64,000 nucleotides of DNA. It comes from an uncultured SAR86 cluster bacterium (GTDB lineage Bacteria > Pseudomonadota > Gammaproteobacteria > Magnimaribacterales > D2472). A program made the position numbers and the translations under genes. Positions within the stretch are counted from its first letter, which is position 1, and each line of letters starts with the position of its first letter. Positions 1-10,715 of this stretch are shown here, in pieces. The notes under the pieces are model-generated. The model was not told the origin of the DNA. It did no database searches and saw only the letters and a list, made by a program, of their open reading frames with translations. The DNA lies in NCBI GenBank assembly GCA_902557705.1, contig CACEBI010000002.1:49185-113184 (forward strand), written 5' to 3'.

Positions 1-66
1 GTATGCGACTAGAGCCTTTTTATTATTTTCTTTGAGGTTTTGTAACTTTGATGTCAGTCTATTCAA
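1..66 (-). CDS. trpA: Tryptophan synthase alpha subunit, 5' end only
   Basis: The first 22 codons run off the left edge of the window. Reading the minus strand in frame gives a peptide containing [12 protein letters not shown], which matches the typical TrpA beginning just before the first beta strand (LKE...ALV.Y/F). The only in-frame start near the family N-terminus is a TTG at 66-64, which overlaps the trpB stop codon as TTGA. TrpA cleaves indole-3-glycerol phosphate to indole for TrpB. The start codon choice is inferred; the identity rests on the N-terminal motif and on the position after trpB. Confidence 0.8.
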   Translation of the reverse strand, partial: MNRLTSKLQNLKENNKKALVAY

Positions 67-1268
67 AACTCTATCCCGTCGATTTCAGCAACAGTATTAA
101 TGTCTTTATCTCCCCTACCAGAAACATTCACAACTACATTTGCTGATGAGTCTAATTCCTTCATAAGAGGTTCTAGGTATGCAAAAGCATGTGCCGTCTC
201 AAGAGCAGGCATAATACCCTCAAGTTCAGTTACTTCGTGAAAAGTTTTTAAGGCATCATCATCACTAACTGCCACATACTCAGCTCTACCAATATCTTTT
301 AACCATGAGTGTTCAGGACCAACTCCAGGATAATCTAAGCCAGCTGAAACAGACTTAGTGTCTTTTACCTGACCTGATTCATCTTGCATTAAGTAACTGC
401 GAGCACCGTGAAGAACTCCAGGCGTACCATCATTTAATGGAGCTGCATGCTCACCCGTTGAAACGCCCTCTCCTCCAGCTTCGACGCCAATAAGTCTGGT
501 TTCTTTAATATCAATAAATGGATGAAATATCCCCATTGCATTTGAGCCGCCACCTACACAAGCAACAACGGCATCAGGCATTTTGCCAAATAAATCTTTA
601 GATTGCTCAATCACCTCTTTACCCACAACAGAGTTGAAATCTCTAACTATCATCGGATATGGATGAGGGCCAGTAACACTTCCTATAATATAATAGGTAT
701 CCTCAACATTAGTTACCCAATCTCTTAGTGCTTCATTTAAAGCATCTTTTAATGTTGCTGAACCAGAATCAACAGGATGAACATGAGCTCCAAGTAATTT
801 TATTCTGTAAACATTTAAAGATTGTCTTCTAACGTCTTCAGCGCCCATATATATATGACACTCTAGCCCTAACCTTGCTGCAACAGTTGCTGTGGCAACA
901 CCATGCTGACCGGCTCCGGTTTCTGCAATGATTCTTTTTTTGCCCATATATTTAGCAAGAAGTATCTGGCCAACGGTATTATTTATTTTATGTGCACCAG
1001 TATGATTAAGATCTTCACGCTTAAGCCAGATAGAACCAGATTTGTAATGATCCGTTAATCTTTGTGCAAAATATAGTGGTGAAGGTCTGCCAACAAAATG
1101 GGAAAGATCTTTATAGAACTCATCTATAAATTCTTTATTGTCTTTTAATTTGTTATAGGTATTTTCTAGCTCTTCAAGAGCATACATCAGAGTTTCTGGT
1201 ACAAATTTACCGCCATACTCGCCATAAAACCCTTCTTTATCAGGAAAGTTAGAATTACTAAATGTCAT
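63..1268 (-). CDS. trpB: Tryptophan synthase beta subunit
   Basis: This PLP enzyme joins indole and serine to make tryptophan, as an alpha2-beta2 complex with TrpA. At 401 residues it has normal length. The PLP lysine is K94 within [13 protein letters not shown], and the phosphate-binding loop [10 protein letters not shown] and the GRGDKD C-terminal motif are present. It overlaps the end of trpF by 11 bases and the trpA start by 4, so the order trpF-trpB-trpA is translationally coupled. No tryptophan leader peptide is visible, because the cluster continues upstream into truA and the leu genes. Confidence 0.98.
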   Translation of the reverse strand: MTFSNSNFPDKEGFYGEYGGKFVPETLMYALEELENTYNKLKDNKEFIDEFYKDLSHFVGRPSPLYFAQRLTDHYKSGSIWLKREDLNHTGAHKINNTVGQILLAKYMGKKRIIAETGAGQHGVATATVAARLGLECHIYMGAEDVRRQSLNVYRIKLLGAHVHPVDSGSATLKDALNEALRDWVTNVEDTYYIIGSVTGPHPYPMIVRDFNSVVGKEVIEQSKDLFGKMPDAVVACVGGGSNAMGIFHPFIDIKETRLIGVEAGGEGVSTGEHAAPLNDGTPGVLHGARSYLMQDESGQVKDTKSVSAGLDYPGVGPEHSWLKDIGRAEYVAVSDDDALKTFHEVTELEGIMPALETAHAFAYLEPLMKELDSSANVVVNVSGRGDKDINTVAEIDGIEF

Positions 1269-1884
1269 AGTTTCTGATTGTTTTTAAAATATCTTTTATT
1301 AAAAGGATGTCTTTGATTCCAACCTGAGATTCAACCCCAGAGTTTAGATCTAAACACCACGAATTAGTCTTTAATGCATTATCGACATTTTGAGAATTAA
1401 TTCCACCTGAAAGAACAAAATTATGAGTATCATTACCAATATTGCTTAATAATTCCCAATTAAAAGACTCGCCTGTTCCTCCGAATACTCCATCTTTATG
1501 ATTTTCAAGAAGAATTGCTGAGGCAGAACTGTATTGAGGAATCATCTCCATATCGCTAGCATTTTTTATCCTGATTGCCTTCCAGTAATCTAATCCAAAA
1601 GAGTCACAAAAATTTTGATCTTCATCTCCATGAAATTGTAGAATCGGATTATTAAAAAAGGATGAAGTTTTATAAATAAAATCCTCATCAGCATTCACAT
1701 AGACACACACAGCTCTAGTATCTTTAAAATCTATATCTTGTATTTCTTTTAGAAAAACTTCATCAACAAATCGAGGACTTTTGGAATAAAAAATAAAGCC
1801 TACGTAATCTAGGTTAAGATTGATAAGCTGTTTTAATATCTCAATATCTGAAATACCACAGATTTTTATCTTTGGATTAATCAT
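1258..1884 (-). CDS. trpF: Phosphoribosylanthranilate isomerase
   Basis: This TIM-barrel enzyme converts N-(5-phosphoribosyl)anthranilate to CdRP, the third step of tryptophan synthesis. The N-terminal KICGIS motif with the catalytic Cys, LQFHGDE in the middle, and LSGGI and DLNSGVE near the C-terminus are the family signatures. The 208-residue length is normal and it is not fused to TrpC. The ATG lies inside the last codons of truA (4-base overlap) and the stop inside the trpB start, so it sits within a coupled operon. Confidence 0.96.
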   Translation of the reverse strand: MINPKIKICGISDIEILKQLINLNLDYVGFIFYSKSPRFVDEVFLKEIQDIDFKDTRAVCVYVNADEDFIYKTSSFFNNPILQFHGDEDQNFCDSFGLDYWKAIRIKNASDMEMIPQYSSASAILLENHKDGVFGGTGESFNWELLSNIGNDTHNFVLSGGINSQNVDNALKTNSWCLDLNSGVESQVGIKDILLIKDILKTIRNYDI

Positions 1885-2666
1885 CTTTTAAACCTATCTA
1901 ATAAATGCTCAGTTGGACTTTGGATATTAAATTTTAAATCATATTTAGGTCCAAGAAAAAATAATCCTTTTGCTGAAACAGTTTTTCCAGCATAACTTCT
2001 ATCGTGTTTTGATAGGATTTCTTCTACAGAGATATTTATTTCTCCCTTTGCAATATCTAATAAAGTACCAATCATAATTCTTACCATATTATGTAAAAAG
2101 GCGTTTGCGTGGATGGATATAAGAATAAATTTATCATAATGCTCAATTTCAATATCTCTTATTGATTTAACAGGATTTTTTGAGCTGCAACTCGAACTCC
2201 TGAAAGATGTAAAATCATGTTTTCCAATGAACATTTTTGCTTGTTGAGTTAGAACATCTATATCCAAGTTATTATTATCCCAGTGAGAGCAATTATCAAA
2301 AAATAAAGGTTTGCTTCTGGAGTTATAAACAACATAGGTATAACTTCTCTCTAAGGCAGAAAATCTAGAATGAAAATCATTAGGCACTTCAAACATTTTG
2401 GTAACAGCTATAGCGTCTGGAAGGTTTGAATTTATTCCGTCAATCCAATTTTTTTCTTCTCTTTTGATGTCAGTTGTAAAATCAAAAACTTGAGAAAGTG
2501 CATGAACTCCTGCATCTGTTCTTCCTGCATAATTAATAACTGTTTTTGTCTGGGTGATCTTTTCAATTACCTCTTCAAGATGCTGTTGAATAGAGGCAGC
2601 ATTCTTTTGTCTCTGAAAACCTGAGAATTCAGAACCATCATATTCAGTTGTAAAAGCTAACCTCAC
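1881..2666 (-). CDS. truA: tRNA pseudouridine(38-40) synthase TruA
   Basis: TruA isomerises uridines 38-40 in the anticodon arm of many tRNAs. The catalytic aspartate is D51 in the AGRTDAGVHA motif, and HNMVRIMIGTL near residue 190 is the second conserved block. Length is 261 residues. Its place between a FimV-like gene and trpF is the standard gammaproteobacterial order seen in Pseudomonas and relatives. It overlaps both neighbours by 4 bases. Confidence 0.97.
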   Translation of the reverse strand: MRLAFTTEYDGSEFSGFQRQKNAASIQQHLEEVIEKITQTKTVINYAGRTDAGVHALSQVFDFTTDIKREEKNWIDGINSNLPDAIAVTKMFEVPNDFHSRFSALERSYTYVVYNSRSKPLFFDNCSHWDNNNLDIDVLTQQAKMFIGKHDFTSFRSSSCSSKNPVKSIRDIEIEHYDKFILISIHANAFLHNMVRIMIGTLLDIAKGEINISVEEILSKHDRSYAGKTVSAKGLFFLGPKYDLKFNIQSPTEHLLDRFKR

Positions 2667-3973
2667 TTTTCAGAAAATTTATCGAGCAAATCTTGAGCAC
2701 TATTTTTTATCTTGTCATTCTTAGTTGTCTTAATTAAGTCTTCTAGGATAGATTTTGAGTTATTAAAATCACCCATTTCAAAATATGTAACAGCAAGGTC
2801 TAATTGTTGCTCTTCTTCATTATTTTGTATGCTAAGTCCTTTTGGCAAACCTGTATGAGACGAAGCTGTATCAGCAGGCTCTTCAAAATCATAATCAATT
2901 TTATTTGGCTGTCTTGATTTAAGTTGGATATAAATTAGTGCTACTAAAATTCCAGAAAGAATTGATACAAAGGCAACAAAAAGAAGATCCATTAATCCAA
3001 AATCTTGAACCTCGGAAAATTTTATATCCTCCGTTTCTTTGATTAATTCTTCAGCAACTTTGCTTTCAAAGGCCATTTCAAGTGTTTTAGTATTATTTTT
3101 AATAATGTCTGCTGGATCATTTAATTCATCGTTATTAATATCCAACTGTTTAGCTTCATCTTCATCAACAATCTCTTTAACTATCTGTTCAGGTGCTTCT
3201 ATTTTAGGAGCAGTTAAAACTAATAAGGATTTTACTGCTGGCGCTATAGATAAAGAATATGATTCATTCATAGCAAGAATTGATGCTTTTGCTTCAGTAT
3301 GCGAAGTCTCAAATATGCTCGAGTAAGAAGGAATGATTAAATCCATGTCACTTCGAACTAAATTAATATTTTCATCTATAAATGCATCTTTGTTTCCAAG
3401 ATAAATTGACCACATTATTTGATATATTGAAGCATCAGACATTTCTGTCTTAATATTGGAAGCCAAGCTCCACATTGTTGAAATTTCATTAGCTTTAATG
3501 ACTCTTATATCTTTTTTAATTTCTTTAGCAGCAGGAATGATCTCCATTGGAGGTAAATCATTTGATTTTTCTATAATAGCTGGTTTATATACTTGGTTGG
3601 ATTTGGGGCTTTTTAAGGCGGAATTTAGTTTTGAAGGTAAAAAGATAAAAATATCTTTTGAAATTTGATTCTCTATAACTAGCTTAAAGTTAAAGTAGTT
3701 TCCATCGTATGAGTCGCTTAAAACTATAGAAAATGTCTTATAAGTGGAAAAGTCCTCTAATAGGGTATAAGCAATATTTTCTTGATTTAATAATTCGTTG
3801 GACTTGTACTCTTTTAAGATAATATCTTTATCAGAAATTCTAGAGCTTTGAATCTTGAACTCAATTACTCTTTCTCCTTGAGAATTAAGCGATAACTTAG
3901 GAGAAGATAAAAAAGCGTCAGCAACTATATTGAAAGGAAGAAGGATTAAAGATAATACAAAAACTCTTAACAC
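2663..3973 (-). CDS. FimV/HubP-like polar peptidoglycan-binding protein
   Basis: The 436-residue protein has an N-terminal signal peptide (about residues 1-20), then an extracytoplasmic beta region. A FimV core repeat lies around residues 165-235 (SLASNIK, NINLVRSDMDLIIPS). One membrane segment lies near residues 325-350, and a short cytoplasmic tail ends in a helical TPR-like motif (LAVTYFEMGDFNNSKSILED). FimV/HubP proteins organise the cell pole, type IV pili and chemosensory clusters. Family members are often 600-900 residues, so this is a reduced form. Position between asd and truA supports the call. It overlaps asd by 7 bases and truA by 4. Confidence 0.8.
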   Translation of the reverse strand: MLRVFVLSLILLPFNIVADAFLSSPKLSLNSQGERVIEFKIQSSRISDKDIILKEYKSNELLNQENIAYTLLEDFSTYKTFSIVLSDSYDGNYFNFKLVIENQISKDIFIFLPSKLNSALKSPKSNQVYKPAIIEKSNDLPPMEIIPAAKEIKKDIRVIKANEISTMWSLASNIKTEMSDASIYQIMWSIYLGNKDAFIDENINLVRSDMDLIIPSYSSIFETSHTEAKASILAMNESYSLSIAPAVKSLLVLTAPKIEAPEQIVKEIVDEDEAKQLDINNDELNDPADIIKNNTKTLEMAFESKVAEELIKETEDIKFSEVQDFGLMDLLFVAFVSILSGILVALIYIQLKSRQPNKIDYDFEEPADTASSHTGLPKGLSIQNNEEEQQLDLAVTYFEMGDFNNSKSILEDLIKTTKNDKIKNSAQDLLDKFSEK

Positions 3974-4986
3974 AATTTATTATTAGTAATTAACTTTTGA
4001 AGTATCTGAACAGCGTTAAGAGCGGCACCTTTTCCGTATACGTTATCTGCAACAATCCACAGCGAAACCCATGAATCTCCTTGTATTTGTTGCGAACGTA
4101 TTCTTCCAACATAAACATCTTCAGAGTCATTAGCTTGTTCAAAAGGAGTTGGATACTCCAAAGTATCAGGATTATCCATAACGCATACCCCTTCACCGCC
4201 TTCCACAGAATTAATAACCTCTTCTCTTGAAGCTGAGTTTGAAAGCTTTAGAAATACTGCTTCTGAATGACCATTAAAAACAGGAACCCTGGCACAAGTT
4301 GCCTGCACCTCAATATTTGGATCTAATATTTTTTTTGTTTCCCAGACCAATTTCATTTCTTCTTTTGTAAAAGCATTATCTAAAAAGATATCACATTGAG
4401 GTATCACGTTAAATGCGATAGGTTTTGGATAAACTTTTGACTCTGAGGTTTCATTTTCATAGGTTTGAGATCTCAACTCTTCCACGGCCTCTTTACCTGT
4501 TCCTGAAACTGCTTGATATGTTGCAATATTTAAAAATTCAATTCCAAACTGCTCATGAATTGGTTTCAAAACCATTAAAAGTTGAGAGGTTGAACAATTT
4601 GGATTGGCAATTAGTGTTGGCTCATTAAGATTCTCAACGATACTGCCATTAATCTCTGGGATGATTAGAGGCACATCATCTTCGTACCTGAACTCAGAAG
4701 ATAAATCTATTACATAATTACCGGCCTCTACAAATTTTTTAGCATACTGCTTTGCAACAGAGCCACCTGCTGAAAAAATAGTTATATTTGCATCTGTTGG
4801 ATCAAAATCATCAAGACTTCCAATAATGTGATCTTGATTTTGAAAATGAACAGTTTGGCCAACTGTTGAACTACCCAATGGAAACAACCTGTCTACTTGG
4901 ATACCTTTTTTTTCAAGTAGTTGAAGAATTTTTTTACCCACCACACCAGAAGCGCCAACAAGCGCCATATTTAATGATTTATCCAT
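3967..4986 (-). CDS. asd: Aspartate-semialdehyde dehydrogenase
   Basis: Reduces beta-aspartyl phosphate to aspartate semialdehyde with NADPH, feeding lysine/diaminopimelate, threonine and methionine synthesis. The GASGVVGKK nucleotide-binding loop is at residues 11-19, the catalytic cysteine is in IANPNCSTSQL, and the conserved CARVPVFNGHSEAV contains the active-site His. Length (339) is that of the usual bacterial enzyme. The start overlaps the leuB stop by 8 bases. The gene lies in the conserved leuB-asd-fimV order. Confidence 0.97.
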   Translation of the reverse strand: MDKSLNMALVGASGVVGKKILQLLEKKGIQVDRLFPLGSSTVGQTVHFQNQDHIIGSLDDFDPTDANITIFSAGGSVAKQYAKKFVEAGNYVIDLSSEFRYEDDVPLIIPEINGSIVENLNEPTLIANPNCSTSQLLMVLKPIHEQFGIEFLNIATYQAVSGTGKEAVEELRSQTYENETSESKVYPKPIAFNVIPQCDIFLDNAFTKEEMKLVWETKKILDPNIEVQATCARVPVFNGHSEAVFLKLSNSASREEVINSVEGGEGVCVMDNPDTLEYPTPFEQANDSEDVYVGRIRSQQIQGDSWVSLWIVADNVYGKGAALNAVQILQKLITNNKLC

Positions 4987-6055
4987 TTTTTAATATTCCT
5001 ATTAATATTGATGCTACTTCAGAGGTTTTAACATACTCATCATTAGTGCTTATATCCTTTGTTCTATAACCTTTAGCAATAAATTCTTTGATAGCATGGT
5101 CAATGCTATCGGATAGCTCTTTTTGATCTAATGAATATTTTAGAGCCATACCAAGCGAAGCAATCATTGCAATTGGATTAGCTACATCCATTCCGGCAAT
5201 ATCTGGAGCGCTACCATGACAAGGTTCATACATGCCCTGAGATGAGCTATTTAGTGAAGCAGATGGAAGCATACCAATTGATCCTGATAATGTCGCAGCT
5301 ATGTCAGACAAGATATCTCCAAATAGATTGCTTGATACAATTACATCGTATTGATTTGGATTAAGGACTAGTTGCATTGCAGTATTGTCAGCAAGTTGAT
5401 GAGAAAGCTCTACATCTGGATAATCTTTTGCCATATCTGAAACTATAGATCTCCAGAATTTAGAAACCTCAAGAACATTTGCCTTTTCAACTGAGCACAG
5501 TTTTCCACCTCTTTTTTGTGCTGATTCAAAAGCTACCTTCGCAATACGTTTAATCTCATTTTCGTTATAAATCATCGTATTAAATGCATACGGGGGATTT
5601 TCATCCTCAATAATTGCCCTAGGTTCACCAAAATATATTCCACCTGTTAGCTCACGAACAATCAGAATATCCAAATTTTCAATAATATGATTTTTAATTG
5701 GAGATGCTGCTGCAAGATCATTAAATAAAAATGCAGGTCTTAAGTTGGCAAATAACTCTAACCCTTTTCTTAATGATAGAAGCGCTTGCTCTGGTCTATT
5801 GTCCCAATCTAGGTCATCCCATTTTGGTCCACCAACGGCACCAAATAATATTGCATCACTTTCTTTTGCCTTTGCTAAAACTGTTTCTGGCAATGGCGAT
5901 CCAAACTTATCATAAGCTGTTCCACCTGCATCCATTTCTTCAATACTAAAATCAAGATTATGTTCTGCAATTAAAAAGTCTAAAACTTCTTTTGCAGAAG
6001 CAGTAACTTCTTGACCAATACCGTCTCCAGGCAAAATTAAAATCTTTTTAGTCAT
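4979..6055 (-). CDS. leuB: 3-isopropylmalate dehydrogenase
   Basis: Oxidative decarboxylation of 3-isopropylmalate in leucine synthesis, NAD and Mg dependent. The N-terminal ILPGDGIGQEV, RELTGGIYFGEPR, the DNTAMQLVLNP metal-site region and GSAPDIAGMDVANP are intact. Length (358) is normal. It overlaps leuD by 8 bases and asd by 8 bases, so leuC-leuD-leuB-asd is one coupled unit. Confidence 0.98.
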   Translation of the reverse strand: MTKKILILPGDGIGQEVTASAKEVLDFLIAEHNLDFSIEEMDAGGTAYDKFGSPLPETVLAKAKESDAILFGAVGGPKWDDLDWDNRPEQALLSLRKGLELFANLRPAFLFNDLAAASPIKNHIIENLDILIVRELTGGIYFGEPRAIIEDENPPYAFNTMIYNENEIKRIAKVAFESAQKRGGKLCSVEKANVLEVSKFWRSIVSDMAKDYPDVELSHQLADNTAMQLVLNPNQYDVIVSSNLFGDILSDIAATLSGSIGMLPSASLNSSSQGMYEPCHGSAPDIAGMDVANPIAMIASLGMALKYSLDQKELSDSIDHAIKEFIAKGYRTKDISTNDEYVKTSEVASILIGILKNG

Positions 6056-6698
6056 TTGAAAATATCCATGGTGTATTTTTCATTCGTGTATGCTCAAAAG
6101 CTAGTATTTTATCTTTATGTTTTAAAGTCATGTCAACATCATCTAAACCATAAATTATTCTTTCAAGAAGGCTTTCTTCAACACCAAAGCTATAGAGTTC
6201 ATTTTCATTTTGGAATATTTTTTTTGAATCAAGGCTTACAGATAGATCAGCTGAGCTGTCACTCATTTTTTGAAACAAATCTTCAATTTTATTTTTATCA
6301 AGTTTTATTGGTAAGACTCCATTTTTAAAACAATTGTTATAAAAAATATCTCCAAAAGATGAAGCTATGACTATCTTTATCCCAAAATCTCTTAAAGCCC
6401 ATACAGCATGCTCTCTTGAAGAGCCACAACCAAAATTATCTCTAGTTAATAAAATGGTGGCTTTGTCATAAGGAGCTTGATTTAAAATAAAATCTGGATT
6501 CTGTTCCCTGTCATTTTTAGATATTCCTAATTTACCTTCATCAAGATATCTCCACCCATCAAATAGATAATCTTCAAAACCAAACTTCTTAATTGATTTT
6601 AAGTATTCAGTAGGGATGATTTGATCAGTATCAATATTATCTCTATCGATCGTAGCTACAACACCGTTTATTATTAATTCGTTTCCTTCGATCTTCAT
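6048..6698 (-). CDS. leuD: 3-isopropylmalate dehydratase small subunit
   Basis: Swivel-domain subunit that pairs with LeuC to isomerise 2- to 3-isopropylmalate. The family signature [15 protein letters not shown] is present at about residues 87-101, and [12 protein letters not shown] is near the N-terminus. The 216-residue length is normal for gammaproteobacteria. It overlaps leuC by 4 bases and leuB by 8. Confidence 0.97.
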   Translation of the reverse strand: MKIEGNELIINGVVATIDRDNIDTDQIIPTEYLKSIKKFGFEDYLFDGWRYLDEGKLGISKNDREQNPDFILNQAPYDKATILLTRDNFGCGSSREHAVWALRDFGIKIVIASSFGDIFYNNCFKNGVLPIKLDKNKIEDLFQKMSDSSADLSVSLDSKKIFQNENELYSFGVEESLLERIIYGLDDVDMTLKHKDKILAFEHTRMKNTPWIFSND

Positions 6699-8095
6699 GA
6701 CGGATCAACAACTCTCCCATTCACAGCTGTTAGTGCTGCCATTAAAGGACTCATTAAATGAGTTCTACCAAGATTACCCTGCCTGCCTTCAAAATTTCTA
6801 TTAGATGTCGAGGCGCATCTTTCATAGGGCTTCAATTGGTCTGGATTCATTCCTAAACACATTGAACAGCCTGGATCTCTCCATACAAATCCTGCTTTTT
6901 CAAAAATTTTATTCAACCCCTCAGATTCAGCCTGTTCTTTAACAAGGCCTGATCCTGGAACAACAATGGCTTCAATAATATCTTCTGAGACTTTTTTCCC
7001 GTCGACAACCTTTGCTGCATCTCTAAGATCTTCGATTCTTGAATTTGTACATGAGCCTATAAAAACTCTGTCAAATTTTAAATCAGTAACTTTCTGATTT
7101 TCTTCTATGCCCATATATTTTTTTGCTAGTTCAAAATTTCTCTTATTTTCTCCATCAACAAAGTCTAAATTTGGAATTTCTTGATCAAAATCAACAACCA
7201 TTTCTGGTGAGGTTCCCCATGTAACCTGAGGCTTAATTAAAGATACATCTATTTCTATCTCTTTATCAAAAGAAGCATCATTATCGGAAACAAGGGATGT
7301 CCAGTGAGACATTGCATCTTCAAACTCCTCTTCTGATAATTGGCTATGATCTTTAACATAATTAAAGGTTGTTCCATCTGGAGCAATTAACCCAACCTTT
7401 GCCCCGGCTTCGATAGACATATTACATATTGTCATTCTGGCTTCCATAGATATGCTCTCAATATATGATCCGGCAAACTCTATTGCATGACCATTACCCC
7501 CAGCAGTTCCTATTCTTCTAATTAAAAATAGAACAATATCTTTTGAGGTCACTCCTTCTTGTGGCTCGCCGTTAAATTTAACTCTCATATTCTTAAGTTT
7601 TGAAACTTTCAATGTTTGAGTTGCAAGAACATGCTCCACCTCAGAAGTTCCTATGCCCATAGCCAAACATCCAAATGCACCATGTGTTGAGGTATGAGAA
7701 TCTCCACAAACTATTGTCATTCCAGGGAGTGTATAACCAAGCTCAGGACCAATAACATGAACGATTCCTTGATTGATTGATGTTATATCAAATTGCTTAA
7801 TTCCAAATTTATTACAATTTTTATCAAGCTCTGTTACCTGTATTTTAGATATCTCATCTTCAATGTTTTCTGTTTTAAAAGAGTCTCCTCTCTCAGTAGG
7901 AACATTATGATCAGGGGTAGCAATATTTGCATTCAATCTCCATGGTGATAGCCCTTTTTTAGAAAGTCCCTCAAAAGCTTGGGGAGATGTAACTTCATGA
8001 AGATACTGTCTATCTATGTACAATAAAGATTCCGATGAATCTAGAGTGGTTATATGATGCTCTTCCCAAAGCTTGTCGTATAAAGTCTTTGGCAT
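6695..8095 (-). CDS. leuC: 3-isopropylmalate dehydratase large subunit
   Basis: Aconitase-family [4Fe-4S] subunit of isopropylmalate isomerase. Cluster ligands are visible in [18 protein letters not shown] and [12 protein letters not shown] place the start at the ATG at 8095-8093, giving [10 protein letters not shown], the family N-terminus. A longer in-frame reading to 8143 would add 16 residues that overlap aroC and do not resemble the family. With this start, translation begins one base after the aroC stop codon. Length is then 466 residues. Confidence 0.96.
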   Translation of the reverse strand: MPKTLYDKLWEEHHITTLDSSESLLYIDRQYLHEVTSPQAFEGLSKKGLSPWRLNANIATPDHNVPTERGDSFKTENIEDEISKIQVTELDKNCNKFGIKQFDITSINQGIVHVIGPELGYTLPGMTIVCGDSHTSTHGAFGCLAMGIGTSEVEHVLATQTLKVSKLKNMRVKFNGEPQEGVTSKDIVLFLIRRIGTAGGNGHAIEFAGSYIESISMEARMTICNMSIEAGAKVGLIAPDGTTFNYVKDHSQLSEEEFEDAMSHWTSLVSDNDASFDKEIEIDVSLIKPQVTWGTSPEMVVDFDQEIPNLDFVDGENKRNFELAKKYMGIEENQKVTDLKFDRVFIGSCTNSRIEDLRDAAKVVDGKKVSEDIIEAIVVPGSGLVKEQAESEGLNKIFEKAGFVWRDPGCSMCLGMNPDQLKPYERCASTSNRNFEGRQGNLGRTHLMSPLMAALTAVNGRVVDPS

Positions 8096-8096
8096 C

Positions 8097-9182
8097 TTAC
8101 TTGGTAAAAGGTAATTGTTGATCAACCTCACCACATTGAGCACGGTTTCTCAAAAGATGGTCCATGATTACAAGATTCACCATTGCCTCTGCGATAGGAA
8201 CTGCTCTTATGCCAACGCATGGGTCATGCCTTCCAGTAACTTCAATATCTACTTCGTTGCCATCTTTGTCGACAGTTTTTCCTTTTTTCTTAATACTTGA
8301 AGTTGGCTTGATTAAAAAGTCTAAATCTATATTGTCGCCGTTTGAAATACCTCCAAGTATTCCACCAGCATTATTAGACGAAAATCCATCAGATCTAATT
8401 TCATCGCGTATCTCAGAGCCTTTTAGATTGAGAATGTTTTCTGCATTGCCAATTGAAACAGATTTAACAGCATTAATACTCATGATTGCTTTAGCAAGAT
8501 CTGCATTCAGTTTATCGAAAACAGGCTCTCCTAAGCCAACCGGGCAATTCTCAACGCAAACTCCAAGTTTTGCTCCAACAGAATTACCTTCAGCAATTAG
8601 TTCTTCAAACATCTTATTTAAATCATCAAGTTTAGATAAATCTGCAAAGAAATATTTGTTTTCATTTGCAGAGCTTGGATTAATTGAATCAGCTGAAACA
8701 TTACCTATTTGTGATACATATCCTGATGTTTTAACTCCATATTTAGCTAGGTATTTCTTTGCTATGGCACCGGCAGCAACTCTCATAGCAGTTTCTCTGG
8801 CACTTGATCTACCTCCGCCTCTATAATCTCTATGACCATATTTTGCTTGATAGGTTATATCTGCATGATTTGGCCTAAAAGAATCTTTAATATTTGAGTA
8901 ATCTTTAGATTGTTGATCTTTGTTAAAAATCAATAAGCTTATTGGTGTTCCGAGTGTTTTTCCTTCAAAAACTCCTGATAATATTTGCACCGCATCATCT
9001 TCTTTTCGCTGAGTTGTAACATCTGATTGACCAGGCTTTCTTCTATTTAACTCAAACTGTATATCAGCTTCACTTAACTCAAGATTTGGCGGACATCCAT
9101 CAATAATGCAACCCAAGGCATGCCCATGACTCTCACCAAAGGTCGTAATTTTAAATATATTTCCAAACGTATTGCCTGACAT
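8097..9182 (-). CDS. aroC: Chorismate synthase
   Basis: Forms chorismate from 5-enolpyruvylshikimate-3-phosphate using reduced FMN. It begins MSGNTFG, followed by TFGESHG, then [20 protein letters not shown] and [11 protein letters not shown]; the C-terminal [17 protein letters not shown] is also present. All are hallmark motifs. Length is 361 residues. The gene supplies the precursor for the tryptophan genes at the far end of the same strand run. A 69-base spacer separates it from prpD upstream, so a promoter for the aroC-leu-trp run may lie there, but no clear -35/-10 pair stands out. Confidence 0.98.
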   Translation of the reverse strand: MSGNTFGNIFKITTFGESHGHALGCIIDGCPPNLELSEADIQFELNRRKPGQSDVTTQRKEDDAVQILSGVFEGKTLGTPISLLIFNKDQQSKDYSNIKDSFRPNHADITYQAKYGHRDYRGGGRSSARETAMRVAAGAIAKKYLAKYGVKTSGYVSQIGNVSADSINPSSANENKYFFADLSKLDDLNKMFEELIAEGNSVGAKLGVCVENCPVGLGEPVFDKLNADLAKAIMSINAVKSVSIGNAENILNLKGSEIRDEIRSDGFSSNNAGGILGGISNGDNIDLDFLIKPTSSIKKKGKTVDKDGNEVDIEVTGRHDPCVGIRAVPIAEAMVNLVIMDHLLRNRAQCGEVDQQLPFTK

Positions 9183-9251
9183 GGCAGTGATTATAGTCCA
9201 AAATTGATAAAACGCCTTATTTTATGGGTTATTTAGGCCATTATCAAATAA

Positions 9252-10712
9252 TTAAAAAATATTCTGTTTTTTAGATAATAATTCTTGAAATTCAATAACC
9301 GAAGTATTTTCTAGCTTTTTTTGATCAGTGCAAATTGCATAAATTTTTTCACACTTTTCTGAATCATATGAAATTTCTAAGTTTTTTAAGAATTTTTGCT
9401 CTAGTACAGGGATTCCCTCTTCTCTTCTTCTTTTGTGACCAATTGGATACTCTACCTCAACTTCATCTGTTGAACTTCCATCAGCAAAATTTATTTTAAT
9501 CCTATTAGCTATCGATCTCTTATCTGCCTCATGATATTCCTCAGAGTATCTTTTATCTTCATTAATCACCATTTTTTCTCTTAGAGCATCAATTCTTGGA
9601 TCAGAAGCAACGTCATCTTCATAATCCTCTGCAACTAAATCACCTTTAAGCAATCCTATTGCAACCATATATTGTAAACAGTGATCTCTGTCAGCTGGAT
9701 TATTAAGCTCACCAACTTTAGAGATAATTCTGATAGCAGATTCGTGAGTTGTAATCTCAATAGTCTTTATTTCATCAAGCTTATCTTTTATCTTAGAATG
9801 AAGTTCAACAGCTGCCTCAACTGCAGTTTGCGCATGGAATTCGGCCGGGAAACTAATTTTAAAAAGAATATTTTCCATTACATAAGAACCAAAAGCTTGA
9901 GGAAGAGAAAGTTGTTCTCCTTTAAATAACACGTCTTCAAAACCCCAAACAGGAGCAGATAGCACTCCTGGATAACCCATCTCACCTGAAAGAGTAATCA
10001 TAGCCAATCTTACAGCCCTGCTAGTAGCATCACCCGCTGCCCAACTTTTTCTTGAACCAGCATTTGGCGCATGCCTGTATGTTCTTAAGCTTTGTCCGTC
10101 TACCAAAGCCTGACTAATTGCATCCTTAATTTGCTCATTAGTGCCGCCCATCAATTTTGTTACTACAGCTGTTGATGCAACTTTTACAAGAACAACATGA
10201 TCTAGACCAACTTTATTAAAGCTGTTCTTAAGCGCTAAAACTCCTTGAATTTCATGAGCCATAATCATAGCTTCTAAAACATCTTTCATGGTAAGAGAGT
10301 CTTTGCCCTCTTTAATATTTTTTTGTGATATAAAATCTGCTACAGCTAAAATGCCACCAAGATTATCTGAAGGATGCCCCCACTCAGCAGCTAACCAGGT
10401 ATCGTTATAATCGAGCCACCTTATAACACAACCAATGTCAAAAGCCCCTTTAATAGGATCAAGTTTAAAATTTGTTCCTGGTACTCGAACTCCATAAGGT
10501 ACTGAAGTTCCATCAACAACAGGTCCAAGCATTTTTGTGCAAGCTGGGAATTTTAATGCAAGAAGACCACATCCTATTGTATCTATGAGGCAATTTCTTG
10601 CAGTGTCTAGTGCTAGCTCAGAATCAATTTGATAATTTGATACATAGTCAGCAATTTCAGAAATTACTGAGTCATATCCAGGCCTAACATTTAAATCAAC
10701 ATTAGAAGACAT
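9252..10712 (-). CDS. prpD: 2-methylcitrate dehydratase
   Basis: MmgE/PrpD-family enzyme dehydrating 2-methylcitrate to 2-methyl-cis-aconitate in propionyl-CoA breakdown. Family blocks such as [52 protein letters not shown] and [14 protein letters not shown] are present, and the 486-residue length matches PrpD. It is the last gene of prpB-prpC-prpD, 3 bases after prpC. The cycle here uses PrpD rather than AcnD/PrpF; neither of those is in the window. Confidence 0.96.
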   Translation of the reverse strand: MSSNVDLNVRPGYDSVISEIADYVSNYQIDSELALDTARNCLIDTIGCGLLALKFPACTKMLGPVVDGTSVPYGVRVPGTNFKLDPIKGAFDIGCVIRWLDYNDTWLAAEWGHPSDNLGGILAVADFISQKNIKEGKDSLTMKDVLEAMIMAHEIQGVLALKNSFNKVGLDHVVLVKVASTAVVTKLMGGTNEQIKDAISQALVDGQSLRTYRHAPNAGSRKSWAAGDATSRAVRLAMITLSGEMGYPGVLSAPVWGFEDVLFKGEQLSLPQAFGSYVMENILFKISFPAEFHAQTAVEAAVELHSKIKDKLDEIKTIEITTHESAIRIISKVGELNNPADRDHCLQYMVAIGLLKGDLVAEDYEDDVASDPRIDALREKMVINEDKRYSEEYHEADKRSIANRIKINFADGSSTDEVEVEYPIGHKRRREEGIPVLEQKFLKNLEISYDSEKCEKIYAICTDQKKLENTSVIEFQELLSKKQNIF

Positions 10713-10715
10713 GAA

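Noticed and set aside
8096..8143. Longer leuC reading starting at 8143
   Set aside because: The extra 16 residues overlap aroC and do not look like LeuC; the family N-terminus [10 protein letters not shown] begins at 8095.
8164..8826. 220-codon open frame on the plus strand inside aroC
   Set aside because: It is antisense to a highly conserved gene and its translation has no recognisable features; a shadow of aroC codon usage.
9183..9251. Terminator between prpD and aroC
   Set aside because: Only a 4-base GCCT/AGGC pairing around a long loop is visible; too weak to call.
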